A stretch of DNA of 64,000 nt from Syngnathus acus (lineage: Eukaryota > Chordata > Actinopteri > Syngnathiformes > Syngnathidae): positions 13,882,501 through 13,946,500 of the forward strand of contig NC_051094.1 of assembly GCF_901709675.1 (NCBI RefSeq), written 5' to 3'. Numbering within the stretch: the first letter of the stretch is position 1; each line of letters begins with the position of its first letter. Below are positions 35,393 through 49,600 of this stretch, one piece after another. Position numbers and translations under genes: made by a program. Under the pieces are notes generated by a model. The model was not told where the DNA came from and did no database searches. It saw only the letters and a list, made by a program, of their open reading frames with translations.

Positions 35393-36164
35393 GATATAGG
35401 ATTGTCAGAATTGTCCCCTGTCAGCCTCTCAGCTGTAATTATTCATTAATTTTTGTAGTCATTCATAAAACAAAGCATTCATTGTGTTTCACTACAACAA
35501 GACATTTGCACACACACACTTTTATTTTGCTTTAAATTTTTATTTTGTTTTAAATTTAATTTAAGCTGTATTGTAGTTCCATCAGAACAATTTGGGTCAG
35601 AAATTACTGGACAATCATGGACGAAAAAGTTATTTCGTTTGCACATGATTCAGAATATATCTTATTCGTCAAAAATATTCCAAAAATGTGTCAACACATT
35701 TTGATCATGTGCACTAGATGTACCTGTAATGTCAGAATGAAGTACATCCATTTGAAAGCCCCCCCCCCCCCTCTCGCTTCAATGTACAATATGTAACCTG
35801 TAGATTTGTGCACACACTATAAATGTGACTCTGAAGCCTTATTTTCAGATCGTGGGAATTTCTTAACATGAATTACATAAAGATCCATTAGGAAAATATA
35901 TTGCACTTTAAATGTGAATTCACCTTGCACTGTGGCTCCCCAAATTATACATTTGTCATCAATGACATGTAAATGACTCGTGCAGGCTACTTTGAAGGAG
36001 CATGTTATCGTACTTAAAAAAAATTGTATTCCGTATATAAAAAATTGTATGAAAGTAATTTAATTAGAATAAAATGCTCATAACAAAGCCAGTGCAAAGA
36101 GAATATAAATAAATACAATTTCATTATCTGAAATAGTAGGTTTAGCAAATACTCTATCTCTACT

Positions 36165-36540
36165 TACCGTATTTTCTGGACTATAAATCGCTCCGGAATA
36201 CAAGTCGCACCAGCCATAAAATGCATAATAAAGAAGAAAAAAACAAAAGTCACACCGGAGTACAAGTTGCATTTTTGAGGGAACTTTATTTGACAAAATC
36301 CAACACCAAGAACAAACATGAATAGGCAACAACAGGTGTGCTAACGTTACATAAACACAAATGAGGAACTGAGAACGTGCCTCACGTAACATATTAACAG
36401 TTATTCAAATAACTATAACAAATAAGTTTATCAAACCATCCGTGTCACTCCAAATCATTAAATCCGTTGAAATCTTCGTTCTCTGTGTAAACAACACCGC
36501 TGCTGATTCCGGAAGTACATGCGGCACTGTCTGGCGCACG
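36165..36540 (-). mobile_element. Partial inverted-repeat element related to copy B
   Basis: Starts TACCGTATTTTCTGGACTAT and runs through blocks that are the reverse complement of the right part of 18677-20225, such as CCAACACCAAGAACAAACAT. Homology fades after about 36540 and no matching second end is seen. Confidence 0.6.
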
Positions 36541-38546
36541 GCAACGGCCTCCCCCTTTCACTCTGTGTGCAGCAAGGGATGCCAATTTTCACAGATTACC
36601 GATTTTACCTACTTTGGCACAAGTGTTGGTAGGCTAAATGATATGCGTGCATTTGCCATGCTGCTTTATGATTTCGAGTTTCGTATCAATTGTCTTAGGA
36701 GACATACTCAATTACACTACTTTGGAAGTTGAAAATTGGTTCGTAAGTAGATCCAAAAAATCTGTATCTTGAAAGTAAGCCCATATAGGCGTTCTTAAGT
36801 AGAGATGCTGCTGTGGAGAGATATATAAAACAGATAGGGGATCATGCCAGGGTGCTTTTGTTTTCTTTTTATATCTATATATGTAGTTTTAATATCTCAG
36901 TGGTCTGGTACTAAGTGGTCCGAAGACTGGTTGCAGATCACAATGGCAGTTGGGCCTGAGCCCCAGTAAAGCTTTATATACCTAGCAACGCCTCTGCCTT
37001 GGCTGATACACTGTTGAAGATAAAAAAAAACTTACTGTTTTTCCACAACCCAGAGTTGGCAAATGTGCCTTTATCTATTGGGTTCCTTTAGTTCTAGATA
37101 AGAACTTTCATCCTACGTAACTATACTAATCATGTTTTTCTGTTACGGTTCTGGTTTACGTAATTGTATTTCTGTACTGTTCTCTCTCGCTATCCCCTCA
37201 CAAAAGCTGGCCTGTAAGGCTGCATTTTCAATAAAATATACTACAAGCAAGAACAAAAAAAAAAGCTAAACTTTTGTGAAACATGCAGAGGTACATAAGA
37301 CTTTCCATAATAAAATTACAAATATAACATATTTAGATCTTATTAGACTTCAATGCAAATAAACACCAATGATGAGGCACGTGTGGCTATACTATATTTT
37401 TTTTTTTAGAAGTATACAGTGGCGCATATTGTATTACACTTTGAACTCGAGTAAAATTTGCATTGCACCCATTCTGTGTGTAACATGAAGGTTATTATTC
37501 ATCCCAACAGAAGATGGCGTCTGACTGACGTGTTTATGCTTAATCGGGCCTTAATGTCTTGTAGCGCTTTTTTTTATTTATTTTTTTATACACGACTCTG
37601 GAAATATCAATAGGCTTGCCGAGCATTTAATCCCTGTATGATATCCTGAAAATGGGTGTTGCTGTGTGACCGTGTCAGACTGAACAGGCGTGGCAGTGGG
37701 CTGGTCCACGACGCAGTCGGCGATGAAAAGCTTCATGGGGCTACTCACTTGCCATCTTACACTCTGACAAAGAAACGTCGCAAACACATTTTGCAGCTGA
37801 CCACGTCTGCCTGCTTTGACGGCGAGAGTCGTGACTTGGTGTTTTGCAGCCAAACAGTGGACGCGGCACTGAGGTCAGTCGACTACCATTTTTTTTAATG
37901 CGTTCATCCTCTCCTGTCTGTGCGGTATTGGGCGTTGTACTGCATGCACCCTTGTGCGTGCACGAGGCGTCGTGTGAGCGTTTCGCTCTTGGTTGAAGTA
38001 TGGAAAACGCGCTCGAAAAGAATTACATCCCTCCTTTGTGCATTGTGCCTCTTCTGTTGTTCACCCCTAATACCCCGAAGTAGTTCAACTATATCCTTGC
38101 AATCGCATTCCGATTTCGTCTTTTCTATTTGCATGCACCGTGCTTTCCTTGTGAATTTGTCACGCACTTCATTTTCTTGACAACACAAGGCGAACAGCCC
38201 ACATGAGCAATCGCTGCGTCGTCGCTGTCGGCCTCCACATACGTACATATTGCAGGAGTCCATTAGTGCATCATTGGCTCGGCTGGTGCTGATGCTGCGT
38301 TGCGTGTGAGTGTTGCTAGGCAGCCATGCAACGTGCGGCCCACAAGGGAATGTTAGAGTATGAGGGTGTTTTGGAGATATTGCTCGTGCCCAGTGAGGAG
38401 TTGTTGATACATATGAGTTTGTTCATATGACAATTGAAAGAACTGCTGCAAGATTGCATGTGCACTGTATACAGTACATCCAACATTGTCTGTACCACAC
38501 TGTACAAAAAGATGCTAAACTGGTGTCAAATGGTGAGCGCAAATGG

Positions 38547-38660
38547 TTTGTGTGCCCTGCAGTTTCATGCAGGGAGTCCAGGGTGTACCCCGCCTCTCAT
38601 CCAGTCGCCTGGGATAGGTTCTTGCACACCAGCGGCAGCATAGAAGGTGCATGGATGGAG
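38547..38660 (+). mobile_element. SINE 3' fragment
   Basis: GTGTGCCCTGCAGTTT, GGGTGTACCCCGCCTCTCAT and GGGATAGGTTCTTGCACACC match the 3' half of the SINE at 23337-23699, ending in ATGGATGGA. Confidence 0.65.
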
Positions 38661-40646
38661 TCTGTCTGGTGGTGTTGCTTGTTAAGTTTCCGATATGAGC
38701 GTACTTTGACAATATAGCAATATTCTGTAGCACCATCCCGCTTGTGAAATTTTGCACTCTACCCTCCACAGTACGGTATTGCACCCGAGGCAACCTCTTT
38801 ATCTGCCCCAGTTCACCCTATGACACCAAAGAAGGCAAGGCAGCATTATTTATGTAGCACGTTTGATTTGTGTCACACAAGCCAAGACACAGCACCTACA
38901 CACGCAAACGCTAACAACATCCACGAGCAAAGCAGTATAAGCAAAAGCAGCTTAGCAAAATTGCTAATAGCATGTGAAGGCCTTTTTGCATGTGTGCTCG
39001 GCATAAAAACTGGTACATCTTAATTTTTGTACAATTTTTGTCTTGTTTACTGTATTTGAGATTTAGGACAGTGCTGCGCCTTTCTGGCCATCCTGTGCCC
39101 CACTGATGTAAAGTGATCTTATTTCATTCATTAAGGTGAAAACGGTGTGCACCGAACACTCTGAGTCATTGTAGTCATTATTCAAGTTTAATGACAAAGA
39201 CTGTGTGCCTCAACTGCGCTGAATCTGAAGGAACCGCTTTCACTGGCCTGTGTTCACTCCCACAATGATGCAAACGCCTCTTTCTATCTGTGCCTGTCTA
39301 TGAAAATACCAAAAGAAAGAAAAATCCACTCTTGAGCACAGTTACTGCGGTTTGCGCTAGACTGCGTTAAGTACGAAAATAGGGCGCATTTTGTCTAGTA
39401 CTGTAACGTGTACTTTTCTCCATCAATTTTACACCCCTTCTAGTCATTAGGCATCTGGGGTTAAGGATGTATGTATGGCTGCTGATGGGGCCAGTCCATA
39501 AATTGTACTTTTTTTCTATGCAATCTGATCAAGAGGGCTTTAGGACTAGCTAGGTTAAATTAAGTTTTTCCAGAAAATGTTAGGTCAGAAAATGTTATTT
39601 CTTTGTTTCCCTGCTTTGATGATCATTGAGTTATTATTTCAAGTACATTGATAGATTCACAATACAGCATTCAGATTCATTCTGGTTCTAGCCGAATGAA
39701 AGTGGAGCCAAGGAAAATCAATAGAAAACTACTTAAGGTCATTATTCCAATGGATGTTGGTGCTCCCAAAACCACTGCGCGTTTACGGTACAGTCGAGAC
39801 ATGCATGTGCATGTCAAATTGAGCACCATAATGGACTTGCGGGAAACTTGATGGTTGGACTGTCTTTTATCTGTGTGTTGTTAGTAAATCCATGTCAGGC
39901 TCTCCTCAGCCAATTACTGTATGTGTAAGTTGCAAAGGCAGTTTTGTATGGCTACACAGTAGGCTACTGACATACTATGCAAATACTGTTATTAAGCTTG
40001 GGTGTGGGGTGTTCTGGGACCTTATCTGCTCCTTGCAGCACTGTGTGTGAATATGTGTGAATACACAGTTGGGAAGAGGCACCAGATGTTTTTTTTTTTT
40101 TAAAGATCGTCAAGGTAATTTGTTTCTTTTTACCATTACCCGATCTTACTTGTAATTTAACTTATGGTTCTGATGGTGATGTCTGCATGTGAGCTCATAG
40201 CACTTGTGCACCATGTTTCCTTCTGCCCCACAGTGCCTCTTTGGTTGGGTAGCTTTCTTTTGAATGTTTGTTTGAAATAAATTACCTTGCTTGTTAATAG
40301 ATTTAGGTTATTGCTCAGACGTGAGAGCAACAACAAAAATCACATATTTGTTAGTGGCCTATGTCGTAACTGGGGTCAAATGTAAACACTTTGTTTTTGT
40401 GTCTGCTGAGTTTGTGCTTATCTGTGTGGGGAGTTCATGTCTCTTGGGGTAATTCGGCTTCCTCCCACAGTTCAAAATCATGTACGACACTATATTAGAT
40501 CAACCGAGCACTTTAAATTGAAGATAGTAAACATTCACCCTAATTAGTCTTTTGTGTACTGTGTGAACGCCATCATGTTTTTGATGATACTATGTTCAAC
40601 AGTTGACTTTGACCAAACCGTGGTTGTAACGCACCAACTCTGAAAG

Positions 40647-43600
40647 ATGAGCAAGTCTCCGACCTCAATGGAAACCCCGGTGCAACGGAGCCCCAGCAAT
40701 GGGGTCCCTGAAAGCCTCCAGTCTCCTCAGCATTCAACTCCTGGCTCTGAACCGCAATTTAAGAAACACATCTCCAGCCTTCTTCAGAGTCCGGTGAGAT
40801 CACGCTGCTCTACATGCATCCGGCATAATAAAATACAAACATGAACACTTCTTTGGCTTGTCCACAGAGGGATAAAATGATGAAGCCCTAACTCTGTCAG
40901 AAAATCAATTTGATCTCAAGTATCACATTTATGCTGATGCAGCGCAAATGCTATATTCTCTGTGAGCACACTTTGTGGTGCTTGTGCATGCTAAATGACT
41001 GAAATGTATCGTAAATTAAATGTGCAGATCAAGATCGTTATTAATGTTTTTAACTGATGTGTCATCTGTAATACTCATTGTGAAATTCTATGATTGAGTA
41101 AAACTATAGAACATTGTAATCTGTCTCGGTATGCTGAGAACATGCCTTTGTGTGTTTGTGTGCGTGTGTGTGCGCGCAGTCATTCAAGGAGGAGCTGGAC
41201 ACGCTTATCCAGGAACAGATGAAGAAGGGTGGTAGCTCTTCAAACCTTTGGGCACTCAGGCAATTGGCTGACTACATGGCCTTGCACGGCTCACCTGCAA
41301 CCCTACCAGTCTCCCCATCTAGTATGTAAAAATTATGATGGTGCAAATTCTGGAATTTTCCCAACCATTGCTGTCTTAAATCAATTGTTTCATGTCCTAT
41401 TAGCTGCCAACAACTGCCAAAGACAGGTATTCAATAGGCGTGAATTGATTTCGAACCAGTTAATGGCACACAATCAATATTCCCTCTTAAAGACCTGTTT
41501 GATTTATTCAAGGAAACACTATAGAATGTACAAGTAAATTAGAACATCTCTAAAACTCTGGAAGTCTGGATAAAAATGCAGATCGGGGTTCTTATTTTCT
41601 GTTTTTACCAGTTGTGTTTCAATATAGTCATTATTCCGTCTGATCAATCTGTTCCTAATTTTGTCGTTCTTCTTAAATAAGAGAGCAGCATATTAAATTT
41701 GGATACAAACAGAAGAACAAGCAAATATACAGCACTCTTTGATTTTCTTGTTTTTTTTTGGTTCAAGGATTTTTATTAATTCATGTTCTGGCATGACAAT
41801 GGTATCATCCAGTCGAGCCCCCGAATTAAAAATGGTATGGCCCCGTTATCTCTTGCTGTCCTTGGTGTACATCACGATGTCGCTTGTGGTTTTGCATTTC
41901 ATTTTAGTTCTGATGGCCTTATGGTAGGTACACAAGGAAGTTTCTGTTAACAATCCATTTTCATGTTTTTTTTTGTGTCTGCTCATTATGCTTAAATTGC
42001 TTCAGGTAAGACCCAGCATGTGTTAATCAATGTGCCCGTCCCCATATTACAAAAAATGAACGTGCTCTGCAGAGGACACATTTCTGAAGACCTAAAGTCA
42101 CAATATTTCTATGTGTATCTTTTTTTTTTCTGACAGTTTCTCATTGTCTGAATTTCTTTTTCCACTGCACAGACATGATGATGGTAACACCCATTAATGA
42201 CCTCCAAGGCTGGGATCCTGGCAGCATGGTCAAAGGGGAGCGGCTAATGCGCTGCAAGCTTGCCAGCGTGCATCGTCTTTTTGATCTCTATGGATGGGCT
42301 CAGATCAGTCACACCTGTCTCACTGTTTGTTTATTTTTATTTACATACTACTCCGAAACACTGCCAATTGCACCAATTTCCAGTTCCAGTGATGTTGGCA
42401 TACATGATGTGTTCTTTTTTTTTTTTTCTTTTGACAGCTGCGTGTTAGCAAAGAACAGGAACACTTCTTGGTGCTACCAGATGGCCTAGCCTGCAGCGAG
42501 GTTACTGGATCAAGCCTGGTTAGTAGTATATATAACCTATTCCAAAAACCAGACGTCCTCCAGAGAGTAAAGTTCAAACATGATAGTTGTATAGTTAATT
42601 GCCCTTGTGTTGTTGGGTAAACCAAAATGTTATGGTATTTAAATGTTCCTCATGTTTGAATAGTACAACAGACCTGGATAAATGCATGTATTGACTCTTA
42701 GTTAATTTTATGTCATAATATCTCGAGTAGTCTGTATAAACACGTACTATCGGTGATGTGATTTTCAGGTAAAGGTGAATATCTTGGGTGAAATGGTGGA
42801 GAAGGGCAGTACAAACCTTGTTGTGGACTCAGAGAAGTTTAGCCTGCACTCAGCCATCTATTCGGCCCGACCAGATGCCCGCTGCCTACTTCACCTCCAC
42901 ACACCGGCCACAGCAGCAGTAAGTCATCCTGGGATGTCATCGGCGGATTATTTAGCCTGGCAAGCCAGACCAATGTCTGTTGTGTCATGTTTGTTATTTT
43001 TGTGTTTTGTTTCTTATTCGTTTAATGTTATCCTCATTGAAAAAATTGTGATTTTTATTTAAAAATAAGGACATTTCTTAGTGACCCCAAACATTTGAAC
43101 GGTAGTGTACTGCTTGGCTGCTGGTTAGTGCGAAGTTCTACTAATGTGATAGATAACTCAGTGATGAGCTACTTATGTGGTCCTACTTGGTACCTGTGGC
43201 AGCAGACGCTAGCTTGTGCTGTGAGACGTGACTACAGAAATTCCACGAAAGATTTATTAGAACAGCTGACATTTATTCTGGATGAATCAGAGGTACTGGT
43301 GGTGATGGGCTGACTTCCATTCAAAATGAGTTTGAATCCCGAATTATATTAAGGTGTGTGCACCTCTGCAACCATGTTACCTGAGCTATTTAAGAAAACA
43401 AAACAATTGACTTGAACTGGTTAGAGGTTAACTAATAAAGTGGAACTTTAGATTTTGTATTTTCAAGTTATTTATCTTGGTCTCATTTTCATGTATTTCA
43501 AAAATCTACCCTATGAATAATAGTAGACCTTTTATTTCCACTGTAGCCTCCTTTCACTTCCTTTGCTAATAGGTGTATTAACTGTTTTGATTGTGTTAAC

Positions 43601-46600
43601 AGACAAAAATACATAAGATACTGGAAATACTTAATAGTGTTTTCTTAATTGTACGAATATTTTGGTGATGGTGATGTATGTTGTTTTTTTGTTTTTTTTT
43701 GCTTGAGCATCTGTGCAAATGTTAATGCACGTGTGTGTCTGTGTATAGTCTAACAATCTACTGTACCATATTTTCCAGACTATAAACTGCTACTTTGTGC
43801 ACAAGCTTTGAACCCTGTGGCTCATTGTCCAGTGCGGCTTATCTATGGATTTTTCATGATTTTTATGTATTTATATTTGGGTGGGGTTTATAGTCCAGAA
43901 ATTATGGTACTTATTTTGTTCTGATCTTTCCCCAACAATGTCTGTCTTTAGGTCTCAGCTATGAAATGTGGCCTGCTGCCATTGTCCCATGAAGCCTTGC
44001 TGGTCGGGGATGTGGCCTATTATGAATACAACGGAGTAATGGAGGTGGAGGAAGACCGTGTGGAGCTTCAGAAGAGCCTTGGACCCACTTGTAAGGTTAG
44101 GAGACTACAAAAGACTAATCACCACTCATTATAATCAGGTCTTGTGCTTTTCCTCATGGGTCGAAAAAGAATGAATACGTAATTAGTAAATGAAGCACAG
44201 CTCCAAGAGGAGCGCTTTTAAGAATGTCAACTGATTGCATGTGAATGAACATCTAATTTGTCAGTGTTTTGATTTTATTCTATTGTGGGTTTCAATTATA
44301 TAAAGGTACTGGTGCTTAGAAATCATGGCATAGTGGCCCTGGGGGAGTCTGTGGAGGAGGCCTTCTATGCAATCTACCACATTCAAGCTGCCTGTCAAAT
44401 CCAGGTACACACACATGCACATGTACTTATTCACGTAGCAGTGTTTTGAATTGATTTAATTTGGTTGTTCACTTTACGTATGCTAGGTTTCAGCGTTGTG
44501 TAGTGCCGGCGGTGAACAGAACCTGATCTTACTTGACCGGACCACCCATAAACCCAATCACGCTGGCACAGTGGGGTGGGCGGGCTCTACCTTTGGCCCA
44601 ATGCAAAAGAGCCGCATTGGAGAACATGAGTTTGAAGCCCTCATGAGAACTCTCGATAATTTGGTAAGTCAGTTAAGAAAAATAACATCAGTGCCTCCCC
44701 AGTCATGAACCTCACCGCACGTCACTGTTGTATATACGACCATCGATACACACATTGTCACATAGACTTGGAAGAACTGCCTTCCTGTGTGGGTGTGGTC
44801 AAGACTATATAAGAGCAGGAGCCATTTTGGGCAGATTAGACCTTCCGCATCTGGCAGATAAAAGCTCCACGGCCATGCGTCAATGTTTGAATAATTGAAC
44901 TGAGTTTCTCCATGTTATTATGGACTCTTTCAATAGAGGAGCTGGAGCCCTCCTCTCCTTAGTTAAAGTGAACGAGCGATAAATAGATACATGTTCTTTT
45001 TTAGTTCTTTATAGTAGGGTGTTTTCGCTTATTTCTACATTGTGTTGTATTCACTTTTAACCACACAATGGTTGATAAAGGTAACTAAAACTTTTGGAAA
45101 TGGAACTGATTAATGGCCTTTCCATTTATTTCAATGGGAAATATTACCTTGATTTATGAATGTTTCAGATTACGGATGGGATCACGAAAACCAATGAAAA
45201 TATAACTTGAGGTTCCTTTACCACTTGGTATCTTCCAGGGTTACCGTACAGGTTATGCCTACCGATTCCCTTTGCTGCTGGAAAGATCACGGTCACAAAC
45301 ACGAAAGGATATAGAGGTTCCTGCAACCGCCACAGCCTTTCATCAGTTCAACGATGATGGAGTTCCTTTGGGTCTCAAGCAGCACCCTTTTACCCATCGC
45401 CAGCAGCAGGAGAGAACTCGATGGCTCAACACTCCCAATACCTACCAAAAAGTCAGCCAGGAGCAAGCCAGTCCTGGACACCAGCGCAGTACTGTAAGGA
45501 TGTATTTTTGGAAATGTGATTAGTTTGCAAAACGCACTCAACTGGCTGCTCACATATGTTTGAGCCAGTGATCTTGTGCTGAACCTAATCTATGGAAATA
45601 AGGGTTGGGTGGATTTCTGGCATGTCAGGTTGTTGGTCAGGTGAACCGGACACAAATTCTAAGGCAAACATTTTTTTAATCCTTGTTAGCATCCCATGTT
45701 CATAGTCAATTGTATCTGTCTGAATCTGTCACTGATATCAACTGGACGTACTTGACGATAACCACCCAAGCAGTGTGAGGAGTTTCAGCAAATTTCCCAA
45801 AGCGGTGGAGATTTATGCGTAATTACACAAGAAGTCATGCCTGTGTCTGATTGGTTATTTTTCCTCAGGTGCTGTGGTTTCTTGTAAATCACAATAGATG
45901 CACAAGATAAAACAAGAAAGGGCTTTTTCATTGTACTAATGTACAACAGTGTGGTCATACTAAGACTTTTAACAAATATACCCCCCAAAAATTAAATGAC
46001 TTTTTGTAAAATTGCAAATAGTCTTCTTGGAAAAGGGTTGGGACCTGTAAAATTTTACACTGTTCATGATTTTAAAAAAATCTGGAAAGTGGGTGACGTT
46101 GCAGCGATTGTTATTATGGAAGTTTAAAATTCCATACAACTCGCTCTAGGTAGTTTCCTTTTTAATTATTGATTTTTGATCAGTCAAAGATGTATGCTAC
46201 CTCTTTTTGTCAACTGAGGGACACTCCAGTATCCACACAACCAGACAGGACTAAGTGATGTGTGAAATGATGGAAAAAGAAAAGTGGATGGCTCTTTCAT
46301 GCCATTGAGAGGAGCTAGTTCTCCCACTTTGTTTACCTCCTCCATCCCACCTCACCCAAGCCCTGCAATGCAGAGAAGGCTGCCTCGAGTTTCGAGTATG
46401 CTGCAGTACAGTCTGCCCTCTAGTGGCAGAACAAATTATCACGTTCAAGAGGAACATTTAATACAATTTGGAAACTAACTGTTGTCTCTCTCCCTCAGTG
46501 GATGAAAACAGAAGAAGTGACACAAGCTGGTAGTACAGCGATCAAGATAGAAACCCCAAACCAGTTTGTGCCTCTTTTTACTAACCCTCGGGAAGTGATT

Positions 46601-49600
46601 GAGACACGAAACAAGGTACCTTGTCGCTGTGAACACAGTTGTTCAATAACAGTATACAGTACTTGTTTTGCTCATTTTTGTCATCTCAGATTCGACAGCA
46701 GAATCGTCAAGACATGAAAACAGCAGGACCACAGTCTCAGGTCCTCGCCAGTGTGGTAACAGTTGATAGTCCCCCGGTAAAATGAAGTATCTTCATACAT
46801 ACAGTTGTGTTCTAAATAATAACAGCCATTCATCCATCCAACACAAACAAATAACCATTCACAATCACACCTATGGCAGATTTTGGTCTGTACGATAACC
46901 TACCATGCATGTTTTTGGAATGTGGGAGGAAACCTGAGTACATACAGAAAACCCACACAGGCAGGGGGAAAACATGCAAACTCCAAACGGGAAGGCCGGG
47001 GCCTGGAATCCAACCCATGACTTTGACACTGTGAGGCAGATGTGCTAACCAATGTTTCACTGTGCCGCCCTAATATAAATATAGTAGCAGTGTGTTTAAA
47101 AATGTGTGTAAAGCTCAAAATCGTAATGGTTTTTACACAATTACATACCAAAATGTTAAGAAGAAAAAAAGATATTTGAGCAAATGAAATGTCTGTCATT
47201 GCAGAATGACAAATTGAATCTACACGTCTATTCTTTCTTTTTAAACTGGAACCTTTTGTTTAATTATCAAATTACTCAGACTCACAAGCAAGCAGATCAT
47301 GTATGTCGAATTCTTTCCAAGGGTCCCCTACTGGTAAATTATTTGTCATGTAATCTAATTGTCGTCAATATCAGTGATTGATCTGGTTAGTCATTTTAAA
47401 CTGCTATTATTTTGAACACACCTGTATCACCTTGCAAATCCTTGCTACAGTTAGTAGCTCAGATTTTTTTTTTTTGTCGTCATTTCATTCAGTCACCAGT
47501 CACCGCACCCCAAGTACCACCAGAGCCTGAAAGTCCCAACCCCTTTAATCAGCTCACAGACCAGGAGCTAGAGGACTACCGCATGGAAGTGCAAAAGAAA
47601 CAAGATATCGGGACCAACGGTAGGTTGTCTTGACCAAACTATGAATGCTTCGTCCCATTTCAGGATAGACAATTGTTCTCAGATAAACTAGAACTAAAGT
47701 TGTCATTCAGGGCTGAAAATACCTTGCTCATAAGGCAAAATGATGCCAAAAAAGCAAAGTACATTTTTTGCCTTTTAGTTGTGGAACTCCATTGGCTATC
47801 TCAGCTGATTTGGTCAGTCGGAGGACACTTACTTAGTATTTATACTTAGTATAAATGAGCATTCACGCGACCTAGCCGCTCTGTGAGATATGGCCTTTAT
47901 TGGCAAGTTTGCAAGGAACCTTATTTTTGGACAGACATGCAGCGAGCACATGCACTGTTCTGTGCTTTTTAAAGTTGAAAAATCATCTTTCTTTACTCTA
48001 AGCACTGTGAGGTGTTTTGTCAAACCTATGTTTTGTGTCTTTGTTTTGTGCCATATCTTCTACACCAGTGTTTCCCAACCTTTTTTCATCCATAGCACAC
48101 ATTTCTATTGGGGAAAACTCTCGAGGCACACCACCAACAAAAATCTACTACTATTTACTCCAGGTTGTATATTAAAATGAGTTATGTTACGATGAAAGAC
48201 GTTGTGAAAGTGCTATATAGATAAAGTCATATTCCTGTAAAGTATATAGAGAGAATTGAATAAAAATAAATAAATAAATATATTATTTAATTGTATTTCA
48301 GTTTTTTTAAAAAGGTTTTAGACAGTGTAAGGAATAAACTATTGAAAGTGATTGTGATTAAAATCCAAAAGAATCAACATGACTGTGTTTACGGTTTTAA
48401 ACTAGCTCTATAAATATTTCGACAATAAAAACAAAGGCACGTTTAAAGACGCCCTGCTGTTCTGGTAGCAGCTGAGTGGTGATCACAGTGAAGGTGTCAC
48501 GACTTGATTTTGTAGTTTATGTTGCTGAAAAATGCACAATCCAGGTTCTCCGGTTGAACTACATGCTGGGATTTCCTTTAGTCCGCAAACGCACCACGGC
48601 CGTCAGAGCTTCACTGTTATCAAAAGCACACAGCAGCACACACATAAACTGAAAATGTACAGATGCAGCATAATCAGACTGACACAGCATGTAATCTCAA
48701 GATTCTCCAATTAACCACGCACGCACGATTAGCAAGCGGACTATGCCTTGCACTAACTGACCAGTGGTTTGGCGATCCTGTTTACAATGCGCTCCGTGAT
48801 TAATGGAGGACAATTTTGCACAGCACAGCTGAACATGAAAGTTAAAGCGCAAAGTGGTGAGGGATCACTGAATTATCTGTAGAGCAGTTTGACTGGCAAG
48901 CAATCTGCAACAGATCAAGTGCTGGTGGGTGTTTGGAGATGATTTGGTCTTTGACCACCCTTTTGAAGCACTTCCTAGTACGGCGGGGCAAAGGTCAAGG
49001 CAGGTCAAGCGCTGCCATTTTTGTCCTTAAACTTTGGTGTGATAATCTATCGTACACAACAATCACTATGGATGTCTGCCACACCCTTAATTATTTTCTT
49101 TCCCTCTCAGTTACAGTTTCCCCATAGCTGAGCAATTACCACAGTCTGTTAGTGTGTAACTTTGTGCTTTGTGTAAGTAGGGCCGGAGGTGACAAATGAC
49201 ACTTCCCCTACTTCCTCCCCCACAAAGGGCCCTCTGCCCAATCACCCCACTCTTCCAGGTGAGGTTTTGGAGGTGCACTCACTGCCTGCCCTGCATGCCA
49301 TGCACAGTGGCTATGTGACCCAGCTGCCTGCTGCAGTCTTCCATGAACAATTCTGATCGACTCTGCCCTGCTGCTTTTACCCGCTCATGCTTCAGATGGT
49401 CCCTGATGGCCATGTTACTCCTCATAGTGGCCACCAACCACATCTGTGGTGTTTGATCCTAATTGGATAAAGTACAGCATAAAAGAATATCATAAGCATG
49501 TGCGGTGTACGTTTAATTGGCTGTAAAGATAAAGTAAATATATGCAATGAACAAATAGATTCCCACTATTCTAAATATAACGATGTACTGTACACTGGTA

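Larger units (their letters stand above)
30076..40646. other. figla-add2 intergenic region
   Basis: No recognisable coding exon in about 10.5 kb. It holds the hAT element 30531-31516, (TCAC)n at about 32152-32180, SINE pieces at 32353-32418, 33775-33852, 35089-35392, 38547-38660 and 40424-40520, and an inverted-repeat fragment from 36165. A CG-richer stretch at about 37650-38340 is a possible add2 promoter or untranslated first exon, on composition only. Confidence 0.5.

Noticed and set aside
37904-38263. 119-codon open frame on the minus strand
   Set aside because: Composition is Arg/Cys/Lys-rich without a domain, and it lies in a CG-richer stretch where stops are fewer. More likely non-coding.
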